Origin: Butyrivibrio sp. LB2008 | Lineage (GTDB): Bacteria > Bacillota > Clostridia > Lachnospirales > Lachnospiraceae | Assembly (NCBI RefSeq): GCF_000621565.1 | Contig: NZ_KK211306.1 | Coordinates: 1 to 64,000 of the forward strand | Length of the DNA stretch: 64,000 nucleotides | Reading direction: 5' to 3' | In this document: positions 44,751-53,264 of the stretch, one piece after another | How positions within the stretch are numbered: position 1 is the first letter of the stretch | Layout: every line of letters begins with the position of its first letter | Notes under the pieces: model-generated | The model's database searches: none | The model's input: the letters and a program-made list of their open reading frames with translations, nothing else | Told to the model about the DNA's origin: nothing | Program-made: the position numbers and the translations under genes

Positions 44751-45061
44751 CTTTTATTTCCTCCGATTCCACCTTCTGCGTTAATACTTTCGCTTGCTAC
44801 CCTGTCAACATTTATCATGCTGTCACGGAGCGTAAGTAACCCTTTTGGAAGTGCCTGCGATGCCTCATATCTGTAAACATCTGAATTCTTGTAGACTTCT
44901 TCCAAAGTCTCGATTATCTCTCTTCCTGCAGCAAAGGTTTCAAGCGCACTTGTCTTACTAAGCGGCTCCTCAGATAGAACCAAGCTGTCTGCCGCATTTC
45001 TTATATCATTAACTATCCCCGTGAACACGTTTGTGTCCATAAAAACCTTATCTTCTGCCAT
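44747..45061 (-). CDS. Small type VII secretion-associated protein (TIGR04197-like)
   Basis: 104-residue helical protein; the start at 45061 (MAEDKVFMDTNVF) has AAGGAA upstream, and an in-frame start at 45097 is less likely. The pattern of two helices with a central Ser/Thr/Pro-containing hinge (EEPLSKTSALETFAAGRE) and the C-terminal DSMINVDRVASESI fits the small WXG100-like proteins annotated as T7 secretion effectors. First gene of a tightly packed minus-strand set. No EssC/YukA ATPase lies in the window, so secretion would depend on genes elsewhere. Confidence 0.55.
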   Translation of the reverse strand: MAEDKVFMDTNVFTGIVNDIRNAADSLVLSEEPLSKTSALETFAAGREIIETLEEVYKNSDVYRYEASQALPKGLLTLRDSMINVDRVASESINAEGGIGGNKR

Positions 45062-45265
45062 ATATTTCTTTTCCTTATATTTAATCTTTTGTAACATTTC
45101 GGTAATACTTTATCACGCATAAATATACGGCAGCAAGCACGGAAAATCATAAAGAAATAGCGACACAGCCGTTCATAGACCGTATCGCCACAATATATAT
45201 TGTCTTTGCGCCCCATTTGCATAAAAATAGAGGATGAAAACGTCTCCATTGGAAGGAACCATTCT

Positions 45266-45775
45266 TTACCATCTCCAAAACATCGCGCCATTACATGTAA
45301 CAAGTCTGGCAAAGAAGGTATTGAAATCACAGTTTAAGAATTTCCATTCATTTGAGGGATATCCTACATCACCATCCAAAATACAACGAGATCCTTTATT
45401 TGTGTCAAACAGCATGATATCCGCACTGAAAAAGCATCTCATAAAAACATAGCATCCGATGGGTATCTCATATCCGGCATCATTAAGTTCGTCTGTATAT
45501 TCTTTAAGCTCTTTTATACCAAGCAATTCAAATCCGGCATCTTCTTCATTTATTCTATAAAGAATTCCCCCATTGGAACAAAGAAGGAACTCTTTATAAT
45601 AATCCGGAATTTTGCAGCCGGTTTCTTTTTCAAAATCTTCTATTTCATTTAGATCTGCCGGATCATTCCATTTAAAATCATACTCTACATCATTTATTGC
45701 GTCCTTTATCAACGCTTTACCTATTGCTTTTTTTGTGAGTTCTATTAAAACATTCATATTCTTTAAATATGGCAA
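45266..45775 (-). CDS. SMI1/KNR4 (SUKH) family immunity-type protein
   Basis: 169 residues with the SUKH pattern: DLNEIEDFEKETGCKIPDYYKEFLL-type helix-loop, then SNGG, and C-terminal YPSNEWKFLNCDFNTFFARL. SUKH proteins are common immunity proteins in polymorphic toxin systems. TTG at 45775 is well placed after AAAGGAG; ATG at 45757 is the alternative. It lies upstream of the T7-type genes, across a gap of about 200 bases without a recognisable gene. Confidence 0.8.
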   Translation of the reverse strand: MPYLKNMNVLIELTKKAIGKALIKDAINDVEYDFKWNDPADLNEIEDFEKETGCKIPDYYKEFLLCSNGGILYRINEEDAGFELLGIKELKEYTDELNDAGYEIPIGCYVFMRCFFSADIMLFDTNKGSRCILDGDVGYPSNEWKFLNCDFNTFFARLVTCNGAMFWRW

Positions 45776-45860
45776 TATGCTCCTTTATGCTATTTACTCC
45801 TCTTTGTTGCATATTTCGGACAAATGGCGTAACCATTCCGCTTATGGCGGAGCGATGAAT

Positions 45861-46400
45861 TTAGATAGTCGGAGTGCCTATTACGCATAAACAGCGTACT
45901 TTCTTATCACTGGCCTTGGCATAGATGTTGGTGGCAGCCATCGACTTATGGCCCATGCGCTCCTGGAGAACAAGGAGGTTTTTCTCACTCTTGTAAAATT
46001 CCATGGCAAAGCTGGATCTAAGCTTAAGTACGCTGATATCACTGCGACCAAGAGCCGCTTTTACATATTTTTTTACCATGTCCTGTATTCCACGGACAGA
46101 CAAACGATTGCCCTCTCCGGTTATGAAAAGAGGAGAGCTATCTTTTAGTTTTTCACCCTTGCCTGCGCGTTCTTCAAGGTATTCCGTGATATATTCTTTT
46201 GATTCCTCCGAAAAAAATACTTTGGAAGGCTTCTTGGAATGTTGCTTTTTCCCTTTTCTTAGCGTATATACATAGTTTTGATTCATTGAACTGTCCATAA
46301 TGTTTTCTTCAAAAACAACATCACCTATATTTAAGGATGCAAGCTCTGTCCCATCGACATATACAGAAACTATCGGCACATTTAAATTCATAGAATGCAA
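45861..46400 (-). pseudogene. Tyrosine recombinase remnant (catalytic half)
   Basis: Only the C-terminal half of an integrase remains (full length 300-400). LKLRSSFAMEFYKSE corresponds to the LRHxFA motif with the His lost; LQERMGHKSMAATNIYAKASD carries the GH and the catalytic Tyr. The final residues (RCLCVIGTPTI) are unlike the family. Probably a relic of the element that brought in the toxin cassette. Confidence 0.72.
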
Positions 46401-46401
46401 T

Positions 46402-46959
46402 TCATATTCCGATTACTCTTCCGGATGCATTTAATATTAAACTGCACATTTTCTGACAGCTAAGGCTGCATCCGTCAGATATCCAGTCACTTATCATTTT
46501 GACACTTCCGTGTAAAACAAAGGAGGACAGATATTTTTTTTCATATTCTGTGATAGATGAATTACGCATGGATGCCAGCACAAATTTATTAAAATCCGGT
46601 AGTAATGAGCTTATATCTGATATAGGATTTAAGTTATCTTTTCCCAGAAATAAGATAAAAAAATCCGCATTGTCTTTTATGAACTGAAGTGCATTTACCA
46701 AATCATCAGCTATTTTCCGATTCTCGGCTAAATTCTCCATAACCAGAGCGGTTGTTTTAGATATATATATTGAAGCAATTTCGTTTAACACGTCATATTG
46801 ACTGCCATAATATTTATAAAAAGTTGTCCTGTTTATGCCGGCTGTCATACATAATTCCTTTATAGTTATCTTTTCTATAGTGATATTTCCAAGCATTTGT
46901 ATAAGGGAATTTCTTATACGCTCTTTTGTATGTAAAATCTTGGTCTCTCCGGAGGCTGT
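46402..46959 (-). CDS. TetR-family regulator
   Basis: 185 residues. The N-terminal TetR HTH (TKERIRNSLIQML, IKELCMTAGINRTTFYKYYG) is followed by a helical ligand domain with a TetR_C-like pattern (FLGKDNLNPISDISSLL). The start at 46959 (MTASGE) has GGAG upstream; an earlier in-frame ATG at 47019 lies in the divergent promoter. It probably controls the divergent isomerase-like gene at 47074 and itself. Confidence 0.87.
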   Translation of the reverse strand, partial: TASGETKILHTKERIRNSLIQMLGNITIEKITIKELCMTAGINRTTFYKYYGSQYDVLNEIASIYISKTTALVMENLAENRKIADDLVNALQFIKDNADFFILFLGKDNLNPISDISSLLPDFNKFVLASMRNSSITEYEKKYLSSFVLHGSVKMISDWISDGCSLSCQKMCSLILNASGRVIGI

Positions 46960-46976
46960 CATTGATACTCCTTTTC

Positions 46977-47035
46977 TGAAATCAACAGAAGTTAAATATT
47001 TGTCGGTTGAAATCAACACATGATGATTATATTAT
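46977..47035 (+). promoter_or_regulatory. Divergent promoter with repeated operator
   Basis: TGAAATCAACA occurs twice (46977 and 47009), and the second copy lies in the palindrome GTTGA-AA-TCAAC. The plus-strand promoter is -35 TTGAAA (47007-47012), 17-bp spacer, -10 TATTAT (47030-47035). A repressor here would block the 47074 gene. Confidence 0.7.
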
Positions 47036-47073
47036 AAGCAAAAATAAACCGAAAGGAAATATAAGTATCTAAA

Positions 47074-48099
47074 ATGAGAAAGTTAAAGGAAAAAAAGCCG
47101 CTGATATTCACCGTCTTAATTGCCGTGTTGTGCATGATTATTGCCTTTTTGATAAGAAATATATATCTAAATGCCACAGCAGGACCTTATGAAGTTACAA
47201 GAAAAGAAATAGCTGATTATTTCAGTGCACAGCTTAATACTCAGGAGAATACTGTAAAAAAAGGCGTGCAGCAGATTATGCTCGGTACAGTATCAGATAA
47301 TTACGACACTACGCTTGACGCTTTGAAACATGTTAAAGCTGCCGGATATGATTATATAGAGATAAATGATTTCATGATAGAAAAATCTCCTTTTATAGTA
47401 AAGCTTTTGACAAAATTTGGTGGAATGGACATAGGAAACAGCGGTAATCAGGATTGGCATACGCTTATTTATGAGAGCGGGCTCAAGGTAAGCAGTATGC
47501 ATTCAAATCTCGGTGCAATAGAAGCAGATCCTGAGAATGTTGCGAATCTTGCAAAAAGCTATGGCACAGACGTAGTTGTTATAACAGGAATGTACAGATT
47601 TGATTATAGCGATTTAAACGAGGTTGAGAGTCTGGCAGAGCGGTTAAATACTGCAGGAAAAGCTCTGAAAGAACACGGCGTAAAGCTTTTATATCATAAT
47701 CACAACTGTGAATTGCAGAAGGTTTCAACGGATAAGACAGCTTATGATGTGATTATAGAAAACACTGACGATAAATATGTGAATTTTGAGCTGGACACAT
47801 ATTGGATGACTGACGGAGGCGCTGACGTCTATCCAATAATAGAAAAGCTCGGCTCACGTCTTAAGTACTGGCATATTAATGACAGAGGAAACACTCAAAA
47901 AGGACCATATATGACACCCATCCTTAAAGAAAAGGCCACAGAGCTTGGAAAAGGCAATATGAATCTTAAGGGCCTTTCTGAAGTCATAAAGGAAAAGGGT
48001 GTTATGGCAGTTATTTTGGAAACTCACATGAACTGGATTGACAATGATCCGGTAAAGAGTATCGAAGTGAGCTCCGAATTCATGAATAAATATTTTTAA
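47074..48099 (+). CDS. Membrane-anchored sugar phosphate isomerase/epimerase-like protein
   Basis: TIM-barrel protein of the xylose isomerase/AP endonuclease 2 superfamily. A basic start and one transmembrane helix (about residues 9-29) precede the barrel, so the enzyme would face outward, unusual for this family. Family features: QQIMLGTVSDNYDTTLDALK, AGYDYIEINDF, MHSNLGAIE, LLYHNHNCEL, and metal-binding Glu/His in FELDTYW, YWHINDRG and ILETHMNW. Complete at 341 residues. Divergent from the TetR gene with a shared operator region. Substrate unknown. Confidence 0.85.
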   Translation: MRKLKEKKPLIFTVLIAVLCMIIAFLIRNIYLNATAGPYEVTRKEIADYFSAQLNTQENTVKKGVQQIMLGTVSDNYDTTLDALKHVKAAGYDYIEINDFMIEKSPFIVKLLTKFGGMDIGNSGNQDWHTLIYESGLKVSSMHSNLGAIEADPENVANLAKSYGTDVVVITGMYRFDYSDLNEVESLAERLNTAGKALKEHGVKLLYHNHNCELQKVSTDKTAYDVIIENTDDKYVNFELDTYWMTDGGADVYPIIEKLGSRLKYWHINDRGNTQKGPYMTPILKEKATELGKGNMNLKGLSEVIKEKGVMAVILETHMNWIDNDPVKSIEVSSEFMNKYF

Positions 48100-48114
48100 A
48101 CGTGGTTGAGATGA

Positions 48115-48279
48115 GGAAGACAATGCTATGCGCAATGTCTTCTTTGGGCATACTTTGATCGACAATCCGGAATTACTGAGGCATTCCAAAAGCTTGGCCC
48201 ACTGCATATCCATTCCGCAGATGAATACATGCGCGAGATTCATAAAGAAGGCGGCTACAAGGCTGCGTTATCTCTCTAA
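48115..48279 (+). pseudogene. C-terminal gene remnant, unidentified
   Basis: An open frame with protein-like composition (FDRQSGITEAFQKLGPLHIH, then SADEYMREIHKEGGYKAAL) ends at TAA 48277-48279 and has no start codon. It looks like the last 50 residues of a lost gene. Confidence 0.5.
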
Positions 48280-48283
48280 TATC

Positions 48284-48316
48284 ATAATAATACCCCTGCA
48301 CAGCGCAGGGGTATTT
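48284..48316 (+). terminator. Intrinsic terminator
   Basis: TACCCCTGC-ACA-GCGCAGGGGTA followed by TTTC TAATTT; serves the plus-strand isomerase-like gene. Confidence 0.8.
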
Positions 48317-48382
48317 CTAATTTAGTAAAAAATCTCATGTCCCTTATGGCACCGATATATCCGATGCCATAGGGATTCTTTA

Positions 48383-48601
48383 TCAAATATCCAACACATA
48401 CCTCATCTGCCTTATCGCCGACTGCAAAGAGTAATGCACCGCCGGTTGAGACACGCCCTCAATATCTGCTATCTCCTTCTCGCTGAAGCCATGGAAAAAG
48501 AACATTCGTAGCCTCCTTTGAAGCTTATCCGGCAGCTGATTTATCGCAACGCGAAGAACATAAGCATTTATCGCTTCTTCCGGATCAATGGCTTTTGGCA
48601 C
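48383..48601 (-). pseudogene. Sigma-70 region 4-like fragment
   Basis: 72 residues ending a sigma-like or mobile-element sigma factor: LPDKLQRRLRMFFFHGFSEK and IADIEGVSQPAVHYSLQSAI form the region 4 HTH. The upstream part is missing, and the preceding sequence is in another frame. Such small sigma-like factors occur on conjugative elements of this group. Confidence 0.65.
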
Positions 48602-48705
48602 GCCTCCAGCTCCTCACGGGACAGATCTGTAGCTATCGCCCATTTTGCATCTCCCTCGATTCCGGGATAATGCTTCTCCAAACTCTTGCTACCCGCCGCA
48701 ACCAT
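48568..48705 (-). pseudogene. Fragment of a mobile-element protein (45 codons)
   Basis: Encodes SLEKHYPGIEGDAKWAIATD then LSREELEACQKPL. This resembles the start of small proteins encoded beside element sigma factors. It overlaps the region 4 fragment in another frame, so the two were probably fused by a deletion. Confidence 0.4.
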
Positions 48706-48764
48706 TCCGATTCACAGCCGGATCCGATGCCGGTACGGATAACTCAGGTATTTAATTGTAACAA

Positions 48765-48944
48765 CTATACAGCTTCTTTAGATTCGAACGAAATACGAAT
48801 ATAAATCCGCTGTCTTTCTGCCTTAATTTTCGCCCCGCATTTTGGGCACATTGCTTCAACACCTGAGAAACTCTCACCTTTGAACAGCAATCGCCCGCAA
48901 ACAGGACAACAGACATAGATCATTTTCTCTTCTACATGTTCCAA
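48765..48944 (-). CDS. Small zinc-ribbon (Com-like) protein, 59 residues
   Basis: Two CxxC pairs (VCCPVCGRLLFKGE and EAMCPKCGAKIKAERQR) form a zinc ribbon like phage Com proteins, with a short beta-strand tail (RIYIRISFESKEAV). TTG at 48944 follows AGAGGGGG by eight bases; ATG at 48923 is an alternative. Such proteins are common on prophages and integrative elements of Firmicutes. Role unknown. Confidence 0.65.
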   Translation of the reverse strand: MEHVEEKMIYVCCPVCGRLLFKGESFSGVEAMCPKCGAKIKAERQRIYIRISFESKEAV

Positions 48945-49023
48945 GACCTATACCCCCTCTTTTGAAATTACTGCTCCCCTCAAAAGATAGATTTTAAACC
49001 TTGTCGCGTAATATAATATTCAT

Positions 49024-50277
49024 TTAGATTTCCATGCTATCTGGATTTAGAAGAAAATCATAAACACTCATTACCAATATGCCTTCATCATTATAAAGCG
49101 GTGCCACAGCATCCTTTGTAATAATAATTTTTTTAAATCCATCGCCTGTATTCACTAGTGAGCGTTGTTCCTGTTCCATCTTTTCTTTATCAGGCAACGC
49201 ATAGGCTGATTGAATATAAAATCTCTTTGAACCTTTGTTGCAGACAAAATCCACTTCCAACTGTTTCCGAATCTTCTTACCATTTTTGTCAACTTCATTC
49301 ATCACAACAACACCAACGTCCACATTATATCCACGAACTTTTAATTCATTAAATATAATGTTTTCCATTGCATGAGTCTCCTCAACCTGTCTAAAATTAA
49401 GTCTCGCATTTCTAAGTCCCAGATCGGTAAAATAATACTTCGATGGAGTATTAATGTATTTTTTACCCTTAATATCATATCGAATTGCACTATCAATAAG
49501 AAATGAATCTTTAAGGTAATCTATATATTTGATTATGGTTTCTTTGCTTATAGTCTTGTTTTTAACACTTTTAAATGTCGCAGATAACTTGCTTGGATTC
49601 GTAAGCGATCCAATTGCTGATGATAAAATGTTCAGAAGTTCTTCTAACTCTGCCTTATTTCGTATATTATTCCTTCCAGTAATATCAGAAATGTAGGTTT
49701 CCTCAAATAGAGATTTTAAAAAATCAGATTTTTGATCAGCCGTTTCAAAGCCTAGCACAAGCGGTATTCCACCGAACAGCACATAATCCCTCCAGCCTTC
49801 CTGTTTGTCACCGTCATATACACTCATAAATTCACTATATGTTAACGGATACATATGAACTTCATCCCCACGTCCACGAAATTCAGTAATAATATCTTTT
49901 GACAGAAACTTGGCATTACTTCCCGTTACATATACATCCACATTTTTCTTTCTTCCGAGGCTATTAAGAACTGATTCAAAATCATCGAGCATCTGAACTT
50001 CATCTAATAAAACATAATACATTTCTTTATCAACGATTTTTTCCATTAGATATGGAAATAAAACTTCAGGATCTCGATACTTTCTGTTCTCAAAAGAGTC
50101 AAATGCAATCTCAATAATATGATTTTCATTAACTCCTTCATTTACCAGATACTCTTTAAAAAGATTAAATAAAAGGTATGATTTTCCACATCTTCGCATA
50201 CCTGTTACAACCTTAATTAGTCCGTTATGCTTTTTTGAAATAAGCTTATTCAAATATATATCTCTGCGTATTTCCAT
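49024..50277 (-). CDS. AAA_14/DUF4143 family ATPase
   Basis: 417-residue P-loop ATPase: Walker A VVTGMRRCGKSYLLFNLF, Walker B YVLLDEVQML, and GSNAKFLS as sensor. The C-terminal DUF4143 domain has a PD-(D/E)XK-like strand (ELKVRGYNVDVGVV, KQLEVDFVCNKGSKRFYIQ). Family members are widespread, often horizontally transferred, and poorly understood; some are treated as defence-related. Complete and intact. Its start lies 19 bases from a perfect palindrome that may be its operator. Confidence 0.92.
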   Translation of the reverse strand: MEIRRDIYLNKLISKKHNGLIKVVTGMRRCGKSYLLFNLFKEYLVNEGVNENHIIEIAFDSFENRKYRDPEVLFPYLMEKIVDKEMYYVLLDEVQMLDDFESVLNSLGRKKNVDVYVTGSNAKFLSKDIITEFRGRGDEVHMYPLTYSEFMSVYDGDKQEGWRDYVLFGGIPLVLGFETADQKSDFLKSLFEETYISDITGRNNIRNKAELEELLNILSSAIGSLTNPSKLSATFKSVKNKTISKETIIKYIDYLKDSFLIDSAIRYDIKGKKYINTPSKYYFTDLGLRNARLNFRQVEETHAMENIIFNELKVRGYNVDVGVVVMNEVDKNGKKIRKQLEVDFVCNKGSKRFYIQSAYALPDKEKMEQEQRSLVNTGDGFKKIIITKDAVAPLYNDEGILVMSVYDFLLNPDSMEI

Positions 50278-50295
50278 ATTGTCACCTCATTACTT

Positions 50296-50332
50296 ATTGA
50301 ACAAAAATGCGGAATCCGCATTTTTGTTCAAT
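50296..50332. repeat. Perfect 18-bp palindrome in front of the ATPase
   Basis: ATTGAACAAAAATGCGGA, one central A, then the exact reverse complement. A related block (TTTTTGCGGATTCCGC then ATTTTTGTTC) recurs at about 50379-50404. Candidate operator or terminator. Confidence 0.8.
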
Positions 50333-50609
50333 AGAATCATACATCATAAGAATAGCTTATTCAATACTCTAATCGACATTTTTGCGGATTCCGCATTTTT
50401 GTTCGATACGGTGTCACGTGGCGAATTAACTTTCCATCCGCCCGCAGTTCCACCGCATATTAAAATCTGTTTTTCTGTTTCTTACCTATCACTATCGTGC
50501 TGTTTTTTACGGCACGCTTTTTTCTTGTATCCTGTGTTGCATTTAGTTTGGAGAATGTGGGCGCAAAAAAGGTTCAGCCAAGATCTCTTAAACTGACTGA
50601 ACCATTATA

Positions 50610-50873
50610 TTACGATATTTCCATTTCTTTATCAGATAAATACATGCCACTTTTTGGCTCCGCAGTCGGTTTAAAAAAATCGCTCAAAGATATTCCAAAC
50701 ACATCACATATCTTTTGTATTGTTTGAATCTGTAGCATGCTGGTCCGCCTTCTCATCGCGGACATAGTCGAAGTAGTTACTCCGGACAGCTCACACAGCC
50801 TGTATTCTGACATATTCTTTTCGCCACGTAGATTATCAATCCTATCAATCAGCCATTTAGCAGTAACATCCAT
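50610..50873 (-). CDS. XRE-family regulator
   Basis: 87 residues from MDVTAKWLIDRID. The HTH is MSEYRLCELSGVTTSTMSAM, then TIQKICDVFGISLSDFF. The short C-terminal extension (KPTAEPKSGMYLSDKE) is polar. A longer form from 50900 is possible but would contain the GGAGG. Single gene; target unknown. Confidence 0.8.
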   Translation of the reverse strand: MDVTAKWLIDRIDNLRGEKNMSEYRLCELSGVTTSTMSAMRRRTSMLQIQTIQKICDVFGISLSDFFKPTAEPKSGMYLSDKEMEIS

Positions 50874-51077
50874 TGTGGTAAAAAAACCTCCAATCCCCAC
50901 GAAGTACTACATAATTATTGTAGAGTAATAACTTACTGCATTTAGCCTAACTGAATCGAGGATTTACTTGACTGTGGTAAGGTGATTTTTTATTAAAACT
51001 TTATTGAAACATCTGTTTCAAAGGTATATTATATTTATACCCAAACATTAGTTCTTTTTTAATTGAGGTTATATATT

Positions 51078-51362
51078 ATGAGTAGAGTGATTGATACTGT
51101 AGACGTCATCTGCCAGCACAAGTCGAACGGCGAAGTAATTCCCCTCCGCTTCCGGCTGATGAACGAAGATGGCCAATATGAAAATTATACGATAAAAGGT
51201 TATAGAACTATAACCCATCCGGGGCCTTATACTACTCCGGACGGGCTCTATGTTTCTTACTCAACATTTGTTTTTGAATGTATTGTTGTCGTGCTTGATT
51301 ACAAGCGGAAGGTACGATTATATTTTGAAACGCATAACAGTAAGTGGAGAATTGCGATATAG
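51078..51362 (+). CDS. Small hypothetical protein
   Basis: 94 residues from ATG 51078 (MSRVIDTVDVICQHKSNGEV), with GAGG nine bases upstream. Beta-rich, with no signal or membrane segment (VIPLRFRLMNEDGQYENYTI). Similar short proteins occur scattered in Lachnospiraceae; no function known. One of few plus-strand genes here. Confidence 0.6.
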   Translation: MSRVIDTVDVICQHKSNGEVIPLRFRLMNEDGQYENYTIKGYRTITHPGPYTTPDGLYVSYSTFVFECIVVVLDYKRKVRLYFETHNSKWRIAI

Positions 51363-51494
51363 AAAGAGAACTCAGTATTATACCGTAGACTTTCAGATTA
51401 ACAAACAAAACCACTATCTCGTTATCATTAAAATCCAAGTTTTTTATTGACTTACAGTAGTCTTTGAAGTACTCTTTAAATTTCAGCACCCCCG

Positions 51495-52442
51495 CTACCA
51501 TACATATTCCTCCAACATTTCTCTTATAGAAATCTCGATTCTTTCATCTTTTTTTTCATCATCTGACAATGATAATAAAAGTGATAATGGATCAATAGCA
51601 CCACCTTTGTCAAAAGAAACCACGTAACCTACCTCCTGTATAATACAGCCAGGTTCGTCTTTTTTTATATCAACCAACCTATCCTTCAGTGCCAAATCTT
51701 TTATATCTTTCTTTGCCACAACATAAGTCGGATATTTATTATCAGATATCATCGAATATTCAGCAAGCGCTGACATTCCACCAAAAACAGGAAGATTCAA
51801 ATTATCATTAATATAAAAGCTATTAATCACCGGATTTCTCATGTAAACTTCAATACTACTCCACAGTTCCTTTATATCATCCGGTACATTAATGACACGT
51901 GACTTGCCCTTGGTTCCAAGAATTGGCATATCAAAAAAATCTATCTCGTCAAAACACCTAGAGGCAGACATTTTTGTAATGTCTAGTTGTTCTGCCGCTT
52001 TTGTAACTGTAACCCCATTCCATCTTTCATAAATTGCTGTAAGAATCATTTTTTGAGTTAAAAATGATATTCTTTGAACTGGCTTTATAGTTCTTTCACG
52101 AGCAGAATTGAGAAGGATACCTAAAAATGGAAGATATATTTCCTTATCTTCTACAATAAAAGGAATTCCATCTGCTATCATTGCATTCTTAGAGTAAGTG
52201 CTGGTATTCTTTATATACAAAGCACAACGCAAATCCAAAAGTTTTTCAATTTGCCTATGGTGCTTTCGTAATTGAGCCAAATTGATTTTTTCTTTTGGAA
52301 TTGCTATTAGCCACTCTATATTATGCATACTAGCAATCTTGAAATCATATAATGAAGAATAGATCATTGGAAGTCTTCCATTATAGTCTATGTCTTTAAT
52401 ATCTACTTCCATCCCAATGCTCTTCTCTATAAATTCTTTCAT
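51495..52442 (-). CDS. HTH-containing protein, unknown function
   Basis: 315 residues. The N-terminal half has a nuclease- or sensor-like alpha/beta character (IEWLIAIPKEKINLAQLRKH, KEIYLPFLGILLNSA). A central winged HTH (VTVTKAAEQLDITKMSASRC) and a C-terminal alpha/beta region follow. It is sometimes found as the regulator-like partner of nucleotidyltransferase toxins, but no such toxin lies next to it here. Promoter region 52443-52500 is AT-rich with GTAACGT..ACGTTAC-like symmetry (AATTTGTAAC/GTTACAAATT), a likely operator. Confidence 0.55.
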   Translation of the reverse strand: MKEFIEKSIGMEVDIKDIDYNGRLPMIYSSLYDFKIASMHNIEWLIAIPKEKINLAQLRKHHRQIEKLLDLRCALYIKNTSTYSKNAMIADGIPFIVEDKEIYLPFLGILLNSARERTIKPVQRISFLTQKMILTAIYERWNGVTVTKAAEQLDITKMSASRCFDEIDFFDMPILGTKGKSRVINVPDDIKELWSSIEVYMRNPVINSFYINDNLNLPVFGGMSALAEYSMISDNKYPTYVVAKKDIKDLALKDRLVDIKKDEPGCIIQEVGYVVSFDKGGAIDPLSLLLSLSDDEKKDERIEISIREMLEEYVW

Positions 52443-52461
52443 ATATAAACCTCTTTTTTTA

Positions 52462-52491
52462 ATTTGTAACGTATTTTATGTTACAAATTAA
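52462..52491. promoter_or_regulatory. Inverted repeat upstream of the 51495-52442 gene
   Basis: AATTTGTAAC-GTATTTTAT-GTTACAAATT: 10-bp perfect arms about 20 nt before the start codon, a probable autoregulatory operator. Confidence 0.7.
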
Positions 52492-52584
52492 AAATAGCAC
52501 CTTTAGTGCCTAAAATCAAGACAAATCATATTTTAATTCCGTCTGCGAATTTCGCAAATCAACAATATTTAAATTTTTGCAAAA

Positions 52585-52617
52585 TAAAGAAAAGCAGCTA
52601 TCTTCTGATAACTGCTC
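52585..52617 (-). terminator. Terminator after the GNAT gene
   Basis: On the minus strand GAGCAGTTATC-AGAA-GATAGCTGCTT then TTCTTT. Confidence 0.8.
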
Positions 52618-52711
52618 TATGTAACGTTTATTATTAAAGTTTGAAAGATGTCTATAAACTGGAATTTGTCGTTCTGACAAGCTAAAAGTGGTTCTGTAAA
52701 CTACCTTTCAA

Positions 52712-53143
52712 TTATTCGTAATACATACATATAGTTCCATTTGATAACTTAAATCCATTCTTTTCGTAAAACTTAGCCGTTGGTGCATACTCGCTTGTAT
52801 AAAGAACAATTCCCGCAAGTCCTTTTTCCTTACTGTAATCTTTAACCGCATTTAATAGCTGTTTACCTATTCCATGCCCTTGTCGTTCGGGAAGTACTGC
52901 CATCTCATTAATGTAAATCTCTTCTTTGCTCCCAGAAATCTTACAAAGTGCAAATATACATCCTAATACTTCGCTGTTTTCTTCATATACATACCCAACA
53001 AATCTTTTCTGTTCAAAAAAATCTTGAAGATATTCTGTTGCATTTTCTGCTGTCCAATCTATTCCCCAATGCTCCATAGGGAATGCTTTTGAATAAATCA
53101 TGCCACATTGTGCTAAGTCAGTGTTCTCCATAATTCTAATCAT
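52712..53143 (-). CDS. GNAT-family N-acetyltransferase
   Basis: Acetyl-CoA-dependent acetyltransferase, 143 residues. Motif A is visible in YINEMAVLPERQGHGIGKQL, with GIVLYTSEYAPTAKFYEKNGF as the C-terminal part. Substrate unknown. Stands alone with its own terminator. Confidence 0.9.
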   Translation of the reverse strand: MIRIMENTDLAQCGMIYSKAFPMEHWGIDWTAENATEYLQDFFEQKRFVGYVYEENSEVLGCIFALCKISGSKEEIYINEMAVLPERQGHGIGKQLLNAVKDYSKEKGLAGIVLYTSEYAPTAKFYEKNGFKLSNGTICMYYE

Positions 53144-53264
53144 TTTGCCACCTCACCACCAAATTCCGATTTATCAATTGCATATGGAAATATATCATAC
53201 TACAGTCATATGGCACCTCCGGAAAAAACATTACAATTATCGCTATATTGCAAGAGGACACACC

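Noticed and set aside
45861..46400. Functional integrase for the toxin cassette
   Set aside because: Only the catalytic half remains, and the active-site His is replaced by Ser.
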